A DNA stretch of 64,000 bases from JAXMHQ01 sp046346665. Its GTDB lineage: Bacteria > Verrucomicrobiota > Verrucomicrobiia > Limisphaerales > JAXMHQ01. Positions within the stretch are counted from its first letter, which is position 1. The number at the start of each line of letters is the position of its first letter. A program made the translations under genes and the position numbers. Location of the stretch: positions 1 to 64,000 of the forward strand of contig JAXMHQ010000004.1 in NCBI GenBank assembly GCA_046346665.1, in the 5' to 3' direction. The notes under the pieces are model-generated. The model had not been told where the DNA came from. It was given only the letters and a program-made list of their open reading frames with translations, and ran no database searches. Positions 41,998 through 49,874 of this stretch are shown one piece after another.

Positions 41998-44499
41998 TCA
42001 GGACCGGGAGGCGGCAGCCGCTTGCCGGGCCATGTGATCTTCCAGGAAAGCGCAGACGCGCTTGAATTCCTCGGCCACCTGCTGGCTGAGCGCGGGGGCG
42101 TTGGACAGGTTGTTTTCCTCGGCCTGGTGTTCCAGGTCGCGGAGGAGGGGAACCATTTTGATCATGCCGCAGGTGGCGCTGGCCCCGGCGCAACTGTGGG
42201 CGATGCGGCGCACCTCGGGGGCGGAGCCGGATTGCACGGCCTTGATGAGCTGTTCGACCTGGCCGGTGGTTTGTTTCAGATACAGCGTGACCAGGTCGCG
42301 CAGGTCGTCGAAATTGCCGTTGGTGAATTCGTTCAGGCGGTCGAGGTCGACCGGCGGTTCCGCAGGCGCAGCCGCGGCGGCCGCGGGGGCGTCGGGGACG
42401 TGCGGCGCGGTGGCCGTGGACGTCTGGGCCTCGGTGGGGGCCGGTTGCGGCGCGGCATTGGCCCCGGCCGCGGGCGCCCATTGTTCAACCACCTTCCGGA
42501 CATCCTCCGGCCGGACCGGTTTTGCGAGATAATCGTCCATCCCGGCGTTAATGCAGCGATCCCGATCTCCCGGCATAGCATTGGCAGTCATGGCAACAAT
42601 GGTGATTGAGGGTTTGTAGTGCGGAAACTTCGATTTGTCCTTCTGCCGTTCCCGGATATTCCGGGTGGCCTCCAGTCCATCCATCTCGGGCATCTGGACA
42701 TCCATGAAAATCAGATCGTAAGGCCGCTGATCCAGCGCCGTGAGCGCCTCCACGCCGTTGCCGGCAACATCGGGCTTGTAACCCATCTGTTGCAACAGCC
42801 GGACGGCGACCTTCTGGTTGATCGCGTTGTCGTCGCAGAGAAGGATTCGGAGGGGCAACCGCTGGGCGAGGCTGGGATCGAGTTTGGCGTTGCCGGCGGA
42901 TTTTCGTGCGGGGGCGGGTTTGGCGCCGGAGACGGCGCGCAGGAGGACGTCCTGGAGTTGGAAAGGCTTGATCGGCTTGGTGACGCAACTGGCGAACCCG
43001 GCGCTTGCGAACTCCGGCGCATCCGCGCGCACGCCCATCGAGGTCAGCAACACCAGCGGCAGTCCGCCGGCGCTCGTGAGCTTGCGGATCTCGCCCGCCA
43101 GCATCACGCCGTCCATTTCCGGCATCTGCATGTCGAGAATGGCGAGGTCGAACTTCTCGCCCGATCGCAGCCAGTCGAGGGCCTGGCGGCCGCTGTGGGT
43201 GCCGCGGGGGACCATGCCCCACTTGGAGGTCTGGGCGGTAAGGATGCGGCAGTTCGTCGGGTTGTCGTCGACGATGAGCAGGCGGAGATTGGTGAGGGCG
43301 GGCTGGGGCGTTTCGATGGCCGGGCGCGCGGGCGCCTCGGGGGCCGCCGGCATGGCGACGGTGAAATGGAACGTGGAACCTTTCTGGGGCACACTTTCGA
43401 CCCACATTTTGCCGCCCATCATTTCAACCAGCCGCTTGCTGATCGCGAGGCCCAGCCCGGTCCCGCCGTAATTTCGCGCCGTGGACGCGTCGACCTGGCT
43501 GAACGATTTGAACAGGCGGGCGAGGCGGTCGACGGGGATGCCGATGCCGGTGTCGCGGACGGAGAAGTGGAGGTGCCAGGGGGCGTCGGCGGCGCCGGGT
43601 TCGGGCGGCGCGAGGATTTTGACATGGACGGCGACTTCGCCGGTCGGGGTGAATTTGATGCCGTTGCTGAGGAGGTTGACGACGACCTGTCGCAGGCGGG
43701 TGACGTCGCCGATGACCCGGACCGGCACGCCGTCCTCGAATTGATAGGCGAGGTCGAGTTTCTTCTCGGACGCCTTGGCGGCGAGCACGTCGAGGGCTTC
43801 CTCGACGCAGGTGCGGAGTTCGAACGGTTGGCGTTCCAGCTCGAGTTTGCCGGATTCGATTTTGGAGAAATCGAGGATGTCGTTGGTGATGGTGAGCAGG
43901 GCTTCGCTGCTGGAGTAGATGGTTTCGACGTAACCGCGCTGTTCCTGGGTGAGCGGGGTTTCGAGCAGCAGGCCCGCCATGGCCATGACGCCGTTCATCG
44001 GCGTGCGGATCTCGTGGCTCATGTTGGCGAGGAACTCGGCCTTGGTGCGCGCGGCGGTCTCGGCCGCAACTCGCGCCGTCAGCAGCTCGCGGTTCATGAG
44101 CGTCAACTCGTCCTGAAGATGCTTCGTCCCCAGCGTGCGGCACACCCGCGCGCGCAGTTCCGATCCTTCGAACGGTTTCGTCACGTAATCCACCGCGCCC
44201 AAATCGAATCCGCGGACCTTGTCGCCCTGGCTCGACCACGCGGTGAGCACGATGACGGGGATCGATTGCAGATCGGGGAGGCTCTTGAATTGTTTCAGCA
44301 GTTCGAAGCCGTCGGTGCCGGGCAGGCCGAGGTCGAGCAGGATCAGGTCGAATTTCTGCTGGCGCGCCTGCCGCAGCGCCTCCCCCGCGCTGTTTGCGCA
44401 GTCGAGGGTGATGTTGTCCTGTTGAAGAAGAGCGGACAAAACTTCCGGCAGCTTCGGATCGTCTTCAACCAACAGTACGCGCGAGACGGGCAAATTCAT
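41998..44499 (-). CDS. Hybrid sensor histidine kinase (REC-HisKA-HATPase-REC-REC-HPt)
   Basis: 833 aa, no membrane segments. Receiver 1 (about 1-120: LLVEDDPKL, LILLDLGLPGTDG, DYVTKPF), then a dimerisation region with the H-box FLANMSHEIRTPMNGVM (His near 160) and a HATPase domain (NLLSNGIKFTPTGEVAV; DTGIGIPVDRLARLFK; GGTGLGLAISKRLVEMMGG). Receivers 2 and 3 follow (LAILDMQMPEMDGVML; LIFMDVQMPEMDGLEA), then a C-terminal HPt with VRRIAHSCAGASATCG. The N-terminal receiver means the input is itself a phosphorelay or protein signal. It pairs with the double-receiver protein downstream. Confidence 0.95.
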   Translation of the reverse strand: MNLPVSRVLLVEDDPKLPEVLSALLQQDNITLDCANSAGEALRQARQQKFDLILLDLGLPGTDGFELLKQFKSLPDLQSIPVIVLTAWSSQGDKVRGFDLGAVDYVTKPFEGSELRARVCRTLGTKHLQDELTLMNRELLTARVAAETAARTKAEFLANMSHEIRTPMNGVMAMAGLLLETPLTQEQRGYVETIYSSSEALLTITNDILDFSKIESGKLELERQPFELRTCVEEALDVLAAKASEKKLDLAYQFEDGVPVRVIGDVTRLRQVVVNLLSNGIKFTPTGEVAVHVKILAPPEPGAADAPWHLHFSVRDTGIGIPVDRLARLFKSFSQVDASTARNYGGTGLGLAISKRLVEMMGGKMWVESVPQKGSTFHFTVAMPAAPEAPARPAIETPQPALTNLRLLIVDDNPTNCRILTAQTSKWGMVPRGTHSGRQALDWLRSGEKFDLAILDMQMPEMDGVMLAGEIRKLTSAGGLPLVLLTSMGVRADAPEFASAGFASCVTKPIKPFQLQDVLLRAVSGAKPAPARKSAGNAKLDPSLAQRLPLRILLCDDNAINQKVAVRLLQQMGYKPDVAGNGVEALTALDQRPYDLIFMDVQMPEMDGLEATRNIRERQKDKSKFPHYKPSITIVAMTANAMPGDRDRCINAGMDDYLAKPVRPEDVRKVVEQWAPAAGANAAPQPAPTEAQTSTATAPHVPDAPAAAAAAPAEPPVDLDRLNEFTNGNFDDLRDLVTLYLKQTTGQVEQLIKAVQSGSAPEVRRIAHSCAGASATCGMIKMVPLLRDLEHQAEENNLSNAPALSQQVAEEFKRVCAFLEDHMARQAAAASRS

Positions 44500-44790
44500 A
44501 TGGCTACGACATCATTGAGTCGGACAAATCACCAGAAAACGGCGCTGATAAAGCACATTCAACACCAATTTCGCGGCATCACCAGCCGATTCTTCCGGGG
44601 AATGCCGTGGACTGTTGTTTCATCGCGGGGCGGCGCGGAATCGCTGCGGCGCGGTCTGGAAACGGGCCTGGGCAGGCGCTGGCGCGGCGTCCTGGCCTGA
44701 AACGGGACAAATCGATGCAAATCCCGGACATCGTTGGACATGCAACATTCCAATTGCAAGCATGGCGGGATGCCGGATAAAATTGCGCCC
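44500..44790. other. 291-bp divergent intergenic region, nothing recognisable
   Basis: Between the divergent hybrid kinase and E1-alpha genes. It should contain both promoters. I see no repeat element, hairpin or small gene that I can support. A TTG at 44734 and ATGs at 44740 and 44770 are in frame with E1-alpha but precede the likely start. Confidence 0.4.
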
Positions 44791-45840
44791 ATGTCTCAAA
44801 CTGTACTCCGGACAGGAGCAGTTGGTGAAGTGTCTTCGGTGCGCGACGCCTATGTGTCGGCGTACCGATACATGCTGCTTTCGCGGGTTTTGGACGAGAA
44901 ATTTGCCAGCCTGTACCGCGCAGGGAAAATCCACGGCGGCGTGTTCATGGGCCGCGGCCAGGAAGCCCTCAGCGTTTCCATCGGAGTGTCACTCCGCCGC
45001 GGCGACGTGTTCGCGCCTTTGATCCGCGATCTTGCGGGCCGGCTCGCTTTCGGTGAACCGGTGCTCGACGCGGTCCGGACGTATCTCGGTTCGCCGCTGG
45101 GCCCGATGCGCGGCCGGGACGGCAATGTGCATCGCGGCCGGCCGAAGGAGGGTTTGCTGCCGATGATCAGTCATCTCGGCGCCATGATCTCGGTGGTGAA
45201 CGGCGTGTTGTTTGCGCATCGCGCGCGCGGCCAGTCGGGCACCGTGGGCGCCACGAGCATCGGGGACGGCGGCACGTCGACCGGCGCCTTCCACGAAGCG
45301 CTGAACCAGGCCGCCATCGAACGCCTCCCGCTCGTGCTGGTGATCGCCAACAACCAATACGCCTATTCCACCGCCAACTCCCGGCAGTTCGCCTGCGGAT
45401 CGCTCCTCGATCGCGCCGCCGGCTACGGCGTGCGGGGCGAGGAGGTCGATGGAACCGATCTCCAGGCCTGTCTCTCGGCGCTGGACCGGGCGGTGTCCGC
45501 AGCGCGGTCGGGCGGGGGACCGCAGCTTATTCTCGCCTCGCTGCTCCGGCTGTGCGGCCACGGCGAGCACGACGATTCGAGCTATGTGGATCATCGGCTG
45601 AGAAGTTCTCCCATCGGACGCGATTGTCTGAAGCTCGCGGAGGATGAATTGCTGAAGAAGAAGTGGGCGACGGCGGAGACTCTGGCGTCGTGGCGGTCGG
45701 CCGCGGCGAACACCGTCGATGAAGCCGTGGCCACGGTGCAGCGCGAACCGGTGCCGAACCCGTTCCACGAAACCTGGACCGCGCTCAGCACGCAGCATCT
45801 CAACGAAGGCATTGTCGATTCCGCCCCTCACGAAGCATGA
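44791..45840 (+). CDS. pdhA: Pyruvate/2-oxoacid dehydrogenase E1 component, alpha subunit
   Basis: 349 aa from ATG 44791 (MSQTVLRTGA); alternatives at 44740 and 44770 give longer N-termini. Family homology starts at YVSAYRYMLLSRVLDEKF. The thiamine diphosphate motif GDGGTSTGAFHEALNQAAIE then LVLVIANNQYAYST is intact. HGGVFMGRGQEALSVSIG and LCGHGEHDDSSYVDHRL also fit. With the beta subunit it decarboxylates a 2-oxoacid and reduces the lipoyl group of E2. Length and composition fit either PDH or a branched-chain/acetoin-type enzyme. Overlaps E1-beta by 4 bases. Confidence 0.92.
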   Translation: MSQTVLRTGAVGEVSSVRDAYVSAYRYMLLSRVLDEKFASLYRAGKIHGGVFMGRGQEALSVSIGVSLRRGDVFAPLIRDLAGRLAFGEPVLDAVRTYLGSPLGPMRGRDGNVHRGRPKEGLLPMISHLGAMISVVNGVLFAHRARGQSGTVGATSIGDGGTSTGAFHEALNQAAIERLPLVLVIANNQYAYSTANSRQFACGSLLDRAAGYGVRGEEVDGTDLQACLSALDRAVSAARSGGGPQLILASLLRLCGHGEHDDSSYVDHRLRSSPIGRDCLKLAEDELLKKKWATAETLASWRSAAANTVDEAVATVQREPVPNPFHETWTALSTQHLNEGIVDSAPHEA

Positions 45841-46802
45841 GCATCACCTATCTTGAGGCGATCCGGGAGGCGCAGGCCCGCGCACTGGCGGATGATCCGC
45901 GCGTGTTCATTTACGGCCAGGACGTCGGCGCGTTCGGCGGCGCGTTCAAGGCGACCAAGAATCTCGCCGCGCAATACCCCGGCCGCGTGCTCGACGCCCC
46001 GATCAGCGAGGACGCCATCGTCGGGCTCGGCGTCGGCGCCGCCATCGAAGGCATGCGCCCGATCCTGGAAATGCAATTTTCGGATTTCTCGACGGTTGCC
46101 TTCAACCAGATCGTCAACCAGGCGGCGACGCTGTTCTGGCGCACCCAGGTGCCGTGCCCGATCACCATCCGGCTCCCATGCGGCGGCACGTCGGGCGGCG
46201 GACCGTTTCACAGCCAGACGATGGAATCGATCTACTCGCATTATCCCGGGCTGGTGGTGGTGACGCCGGCCACGGTGGAGGACGCCTACAGCATGCTGCT
46301 CGAATCCGTGGCGCTCGATGACCCGGTGATATTTTGCGAGCACAAACTGCTGTATTACCATCTGAAGGCGGAAGCCCTGCCGACGGAAGCGCTGCCCATC
46401 GGCAAGGCGCGCATCGCCCGCGAGGGGCGCGACATGACGCTGGTCACCTACAGCGCCATGGTCCACGAGGCGCTCGCCGCGGCGGAGGAATTGTCGTCCG
46501 AAGGCTACCAGGTGGAGGTGGTTGACCTGCGCTCGGTCAAGCCGCTCGACACCGATACGGTCATGGCCTCGGTCGCGCGCACCGGCCGGTTGTTGTGCGT
46601 CGGGGAATCCTGGCCCTGGGGCGGCGTGAACGCGGAAGTGATCGCCCGGGTTGTCAGCGAGGGATTCGGGCTGCTGGACGCGCCGCCGCAGCGGCTGAAC
46701 GCGAAGGACACCCCCGTCCCGTATCATCCCAATCTCTGGGCCGCGCACCGGCCCACCGCCCGCAGCATCGCCGCCGCCGGGCGCAACCTCCTTCACCTGT
46801 AA
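45837..46802 (+). CDS. pdhB: Pyruvate/2-oxoacid dehydrogenase E1 component, beta subunit
   Basis: 321 aa, the usual length. Motifs are YLEAIREAQARALADDPRVF, GQDVGAFGGAFKATKNL, APISEDAIVGLGVGAAIEGM, GGTSGGGPFHSQTMESIYSH (substrate His region) and the C-terminal WGGVNAEVIARV. It carries the catalytic His and completes the TPP site of the E1 heterotetramer. Coupled to E1-alpha by an ATGA overlap and 9 bases before the E2 gene. No E3 (lipoamide dehydrogenase) gene is in the window. Confidence 0.94.
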   Translation: MSITYLEAIREAQARALADDPRVFIYGQDVGAFGGAFKATKNLAAQYPGRVLDAPISEDAIVGLGVGAAIEGMRPILEMQFSDFSTVAFNQIVNQAATLFWRTQVPCPITIRLPCGGTSGGGPFHSQTMESIYSHYPGLVVVTPATVEDAYSMLLESVALDDPVIFCEHKLLYYHLKAEALPTEALPIGKARIAREGRDMTLVTYSAMVHEALAAAEELSSEGYQVEVVDLRSVKPLDTDTVMASVARTGRLLCVGESWPWGGVNAEVIARVVSEGFGLLDAPPQRLNAKDTPVPYHPNLWAAHRPTARSIAAAGRNLLHL

Positions 46803-46811
46803 TCCCAACCT

Positions 46812-48005
46812 ATGCAGATTCCCATCATCATGCCTCAACTGGGCGAATCCATCGCCGAAGCGGCGGTGATCCGCTTTCTCGCGCAACCGGGCGACACCGT
46901 CGAGGCGGACCAGGACATCCTGGAGGTGGAAACGAACAAGGCGACGATGACGGTGGCGTCGCCGTGCCGGGGAAAGATTCAAAAATTCCTGGTGAAACTG
47001 AACGACAGCTACCCGGTGGGCGCGACCCTGGGCTATTTGGAGGCCAGCCAGGAGGAGGCGGCGCGGCTCGGCCTCGACGGCCCCCCGCACAACGGCGGGG
47101 CGGAACCGAGCAGCGATACCGAGAAGCTCCGGGCCGAGAACGTCAAAAAAATCGTCAAGCCGACCGTGCGCGGTCTCCCCGTGCCGGCCCACGCGGCGGG
47201 CGCGAGCTACATGTCGGCGCGCATCAAGGCACGCATTACCGAGCTCGGGCTGCACGCGGCCGATCTCGCCGGCGTCGCCGGCAGCGGCGCGGCCGGGCGG
47301 GTCACTATCCAGGATTTCGAAAAGTTCATCGCCAACCTCGAGAGCCACCGCCTCAGCCAGGCGTCCTCGATGCGCGTCAGCGTCGCCGATGCCATGCGGC
47401 GGAGCTGGACGCGGCCGCTGGCGCACGTGGGATTGCCGGTGCGGATGGACGCGTTGTTCGCGTTCCGCAAGGTCACCCACCCGAAACCCGGCCCCGCCCT
47501 TTGCGGACTCCGCGCCCTCGCCGTCGCCCTCGCGGAAAACAGCGCGCCCGCCGGACGCCTCGTCGGAAACAAGATTGTCCACCCGTCCTCGATCGACATC
47601 GGGTTCGCCGTCGAGGCGGAGGACGGCGTGCTGGTGCCGGTGCTGCGGGACGCGGACAAGCGGCGGCTGAAGGATTTGATCGGACCTTACGACGAACTGG
47701 TGGAACTGGCCCGGCAACGCAAGCTTCCTGCCGACGCGACCGGCCGGTCCATTGCCACCGTCACGAACTTCGGCACGTTCGGGCTGCAATGGGCGACGCC
47801 GATTCCGCTGCCGGAGCAGACGCTGGTGCTGGGCATGGGGGCGGCGCGGCGCGCGCCGCATTGGGACGTGGCGAAGGAACAATTTGTGCCGGTCATGGAA
47901 GCCAACCTGACGTTGAGTTTCGATCACCGGGTGTTGGACGGCGGCGCCGCGGGCCGGTTGCTGCAGCGCATCTGCCAGCTTCTCGAAAAACCCGAACAAC
48001 TCTGA
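46812..48005 (+). CDS. pdhC: Dihydrolipoamide acyltransferase (E2) of the 2-oxoacid dehydrogenase complex
   Basis: 397 aa. Single lipoyl domain (1-80) with the lipoylated Lys in EVETNKATMTV (NKA where DKA is usual). Peripheral-subunit-binding domain (about 135-175: YMSARIKARITELGLHAADL; VAGSGAAGRVTIQDF). Catalytic domain (about 195-397) with the DHRxxDG motif in LSFDHRVLDGGAAGRLL. It transfers the acyl group from lipoyl to CoA. The single lipoyl domain and compact size fit a branched-chain or simple PDH E2. The catalytic domain lacks an obvious N-terminal conserved FT-x-F segment, a minor divergence. Confidence 0.93.
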   Translation: MQIPIIMPQLGESIAEAAVIRFLAQPGDTVEADQDILEVETNKATMTVASPCRGKIQKFLVKLNDSYPVGATLGYLEASQEEAARLGLDGPPHNGGAEPSSDTEKLRAENVKKIVKPTVRGLPVPAHAAGASYMSARIKARITELGLHAADLAGVAGSGAAGRVTIQDFEKFIANLESHRLSQASSMRVSVADAMRRSWTRPLAHVGLPVRMDALFAFRKVTHPKPGPALCGLRALAVALAENSAPAGRLVGNKIVHPSSIDIGFAVEAEDGVLVPVLRDADKRRLKDLIGPYDELVELARQRKLPADATGRSIATVTNFGTFGLQWATPIPLPEQTLVLGMGAARRAPHWDVAKEQFVPVMEANLTLSFDHRVLDGGAAGRLLQRICQLLEKPEQL

Positions 48006-48010
48006 GCCGT

Positions 48011-48060
48011 TCAGCAGTTTAAGCGGTTAGGAGTTCAAGAGTTTTGGAGTTTAGGAGACA
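48011..48060. repeat. Single arm of the GTTTAAG/GAGTTTAGG word repeat
   Basis: TTCAGCAGTTTAAGCGGTTA then GGAGTTCAAGAGTTTTGG and AGTTTAGGAG form a degenerate tandem without a mirrored partner. It lies between convergent E2 and the sulfotransferase and encodes the last residues of the latter. Confidence 0.55.
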
Positions 48061-48793
48061 GCAGGGAGGGCAGCGGGCGGGAAGTTGGCTGTCGCGTGGA
48101 CTGGGTGAACACTCGGTGCCAATGTTCGGCTTCGGCCCACTCCTCGCGGGCGCGCGGGGACAGGTTCAATTCCCTGATCAATGCCGGCTTCAGATTTTCC
48201 CGCGCGGCCGATGGCCTTGGAACGCGGTTCTCGGCGACGGCGCCATCCGGCCCGGTGTATTCCGCTTCGATCCGCGCCAGGCACTGCGCCGCGGCCTGCG
48301 GCGTGTGTTCGAACAGGTTGAAGCCCGTTCCCCATCGCTCGTTCATCGCGCGGATGACCGCTCCGAAATCCTCCGTGACCTGCTCGAACCGCACAAACCA
48401 CAGCGCGTCCCGGTGCGCCGCGAGCACCCGGTAAAAATCGTTGTAATAGGCGAGCGATTCCGCCAGCGGCAGCCCCATGAACAAACTCCAGGAACACGCG
48501 GCATCCAGCGGACGCCGGATCAGCACCATTCCGGGAAGCCCGCGGCGCATCGACGCGAGGGCGTAAGTGGGAATGTGCCGGTGCGACAGGATGCGCACGT
48601 GGGGATTGGCGATGCCGAACGCCGTTCGGGCGAATGTGTTGCCGGACCGTGGAAATCCGCTGATGTAAACCTGGTGTTCGCGGCTGAAGACGTTCCCGTG
48701 GCCGCGCAGCACGCCGAACGGCGCATACAGCCACGGCCGCGGCCAAAGCAGCCGGCGGCCAAGCCGGTTCAAGTGAAACCCTGGCGCGCTCAT
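48035..48793 (-). CDS. Sulfotransferase-family protein
   Basis: 252 aa. The 5'-phosphosulfate-binding loop is YISGFPRSGNTFARTAF, and the 3'-phosphate-binding region is GMVLIRRPLDAACSWSLFMG. These define PAPS-dependent sulfotransferases of the P-loop type. Downstream helices (SLAYYNDFYRVLAAHRDALW; VRFEQVTEDFGAVIRAMNER) are as expected. The acceptor is unknown; a glycan or lipid is plausible. The last residues (SLLSPKLQNS) are encoded by the word-repeat arm at 48011-48060. The start at 48793 overlaps the stop of the upstream gene (ATGA). Confidence 0.85.
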   Translation of the reverse strand: MSAPGFHLNRLGRRLLWPRPWLYAPFGVLRGHGNVFSREHQVYISGFPRSGNTFARTAFGIANPHVRILSHRHIPTYALASMRRGLPGMVLIRRPLDAACSWSLFMGLPLAESLAYYNDFYRVLAAHRDALWFVRFEQVTEDFGAVIRAMNERWGTGFNLFEHTPQAAAQCLARIEAEYTGPDGAVAENRVPRPSAARENLKPALIRELNLSPRAREEWAEAEHWHRVFTQSTRQPTSRPLPSLLSPKLQNS

Positions 48794-49242
48794 TCCACGA
48801 ACCGTTTCCCGGCTGCAAATTCACGGCGCACCTGCGGCGGCTTCGCATCCAGGATCGTCGATTCCCTGAACACCGACGAATTCAGCAGGGCGGCCGACGG
48901 ACCGGAATCCTGCCGCGGAAGAGCCGCAGGCCCAAACGCCGCCGCCGGTTCGCGGGCGTCATTGTCCGGGTCCATGCCTTCCCAGAGCAGCCGGGTGATG
49001 CTTGATTCGGATGTAAAAAGTTTCCGGTCCGGTTCTGTTGAAGCGGCGCGCCAGGAGGCGGCGTGAGGCACGGGCGAGGACATGGCCGGCGGGCCGGCGA
49101 TGACGGCGGGGCGGGCGGAAACGGGCAGGGGATCACGGCCCGCGCGATGGGCCAGTCCAAACGCCACAAGAACCAACACCGCGGCGCCCGTAAAATACCC
49201 CAGGCGCCCCGAACGAACCCCATCCCGAAAAATGGCATGCAT
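48790..49242 (-). CDS. Membrane-anchored protein of unknown function, 150 aa
   Basis: The ATG at 49242 (MHAIFRDGVRSGRLGYFTGA) is followed by one transmembrane helix (AAVLVLVAFGLAHRAG). The rest is a Pro/Ala-rich, low-complexity periplasmic or extracellular part (AVIAGPPAMSSPVPHAASWR; FGPAALPRQDSGPSAALLNS). An ATG at 49335 would add 31 residues before the helix. No family is recognised. It is coupled to the sulfotransferase by overlap, so it may anchor or assist that enzyme; this is inference. Confidence 0.65.
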   Translation of the reverse strand: MHAIFRDGVRSGRLGYFTGAAVLVLVAFGLAHRAGRDPLPVSARPAVIAGPPAMSSPVPHAASWRAASTEPDRKLFTSESSITRLLWEGMDPDNDAREPAAAFGPAALPRQDSGPSAALLNSSVFRESTILDAKPPQVRREFAAGKRFVE

Positions 49243-49403
49243 AGCACTACCCTCACCCAATGCGGCTGATGCCGGACCGCGCCTGCCCAGTCCCCAATCC
49301 GGTTGCCATGAGAATCGGCGCTGCCGCCCAGGCATCCCACACCTCGTTTGGCAAAGCTTAACCGGATCTTGTTCTGCGGATGAGTGACAGGTATAGTCGT
49401 TGC

Positions 49404-49739
49404 ATGATGAAATTTACCTGGCGATTCCTGTGGGCTGGGGGGCTGGCGCTGGTCCTGGCGCTGAGTTCCGGGTGCACTTCAGTGTCGGACAGCGGACCGC
49501 GCCGGCTGGGCCAGACGCGGGACGACATTGACTGGGCGATGATTCACTATCACAACCGTGCGACGTTCGGTTTTATCACGCCGAACATGCAGCAGCAGGT
49601 GAACCAGGCGTACCAGAATTACCAGAAAGCGTTCGACGCGGCGCTGGCCGCGGCGAACAAGAATTACAACGCGCCGACGCCGCCCGACGTGAGCCAGGCG
49701 GCGAATGAATTGCTGCAGACGCTCGCGGCCGTGCCGTGA
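49404..49739 (+). CDS. Small predicted lipoprotein, 111 aa
   Basis: The start is the ATG-ATG pair at 49404 (MMKFTWRFLWAGGLALVLAL); an ATG at 49380 would add eight residues. The lipobox is LSSGC. The mature protein is mainly helical (MQQQVNQAYQNYQKAFDAAL; PDVSQAANELLQTLAAV). It is probably a surface- or periplasm-facing lipoprotein. No family is recognised. It ends just before the CCGC-hairpin array, whose last copy carries a T-run and may terminate this transcript. Confidence 0.8.
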   Translation: MMKFTWRFLWAGGLALVLALSSGCTSVSDSGPRRLGQTRDDIDWAMIHYHNRATFGFITPNMQQQVNQAYQNYQKAFDAALAAANKNYNAPTPPDVSQAANELLQTLAAVP

Positions 49740-49752
49740 GCGGTTGGTGAAG

Positions 49753-49850
49753 CCGCGATTGTAAAATCGCGGTGACCGCGATCCGCCCGGGTCCGCGATC
49801 TCACGATCGCGGCCACCTCCGCGCCCGCAGCCGCAATCGTGAGATTGCGG
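49753..49850. repeat. CCGC-hairpin array (three copies)
   Basis: CCGCGATT-GTAA-AATCGCGG (49753-49772), CCGCGATC-TCAC-GATCGCGG (49793-49812) and CCGCAATC-GTGA-GATTGCGG (49831-49850). All three stems are perfect with covarying inner pairs. It sits between the convergent lipoprotein and leuA genes. Confidence 0.8.
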
Positions 49851-49856
49851 TTTTTT
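49831..49856 (+). terminator. Possible intrinsic terminator formed by the third CCGC hairpin
   Basis: The 8-bp perfect stem CCGCAATC-GTGA-GATTGCGG is followed directly by six T residues. It is oriented to end the lipoprotein transcript 90 bases upstream and faces leuA. This is the only CCGC hairpin in the window with a T-run. Confidence 0.6.
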
Positions 49857-49874
49857 GACGCGCTGCAGTCCCTC

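Noticed and set aside
44559..44792. 77-codon minus-strand frame upstream of the E1-alpha gene
   Set aside because: No hydrophobic or family signal, Arg/Pro-rich, and it overlaps the expected promoter region.
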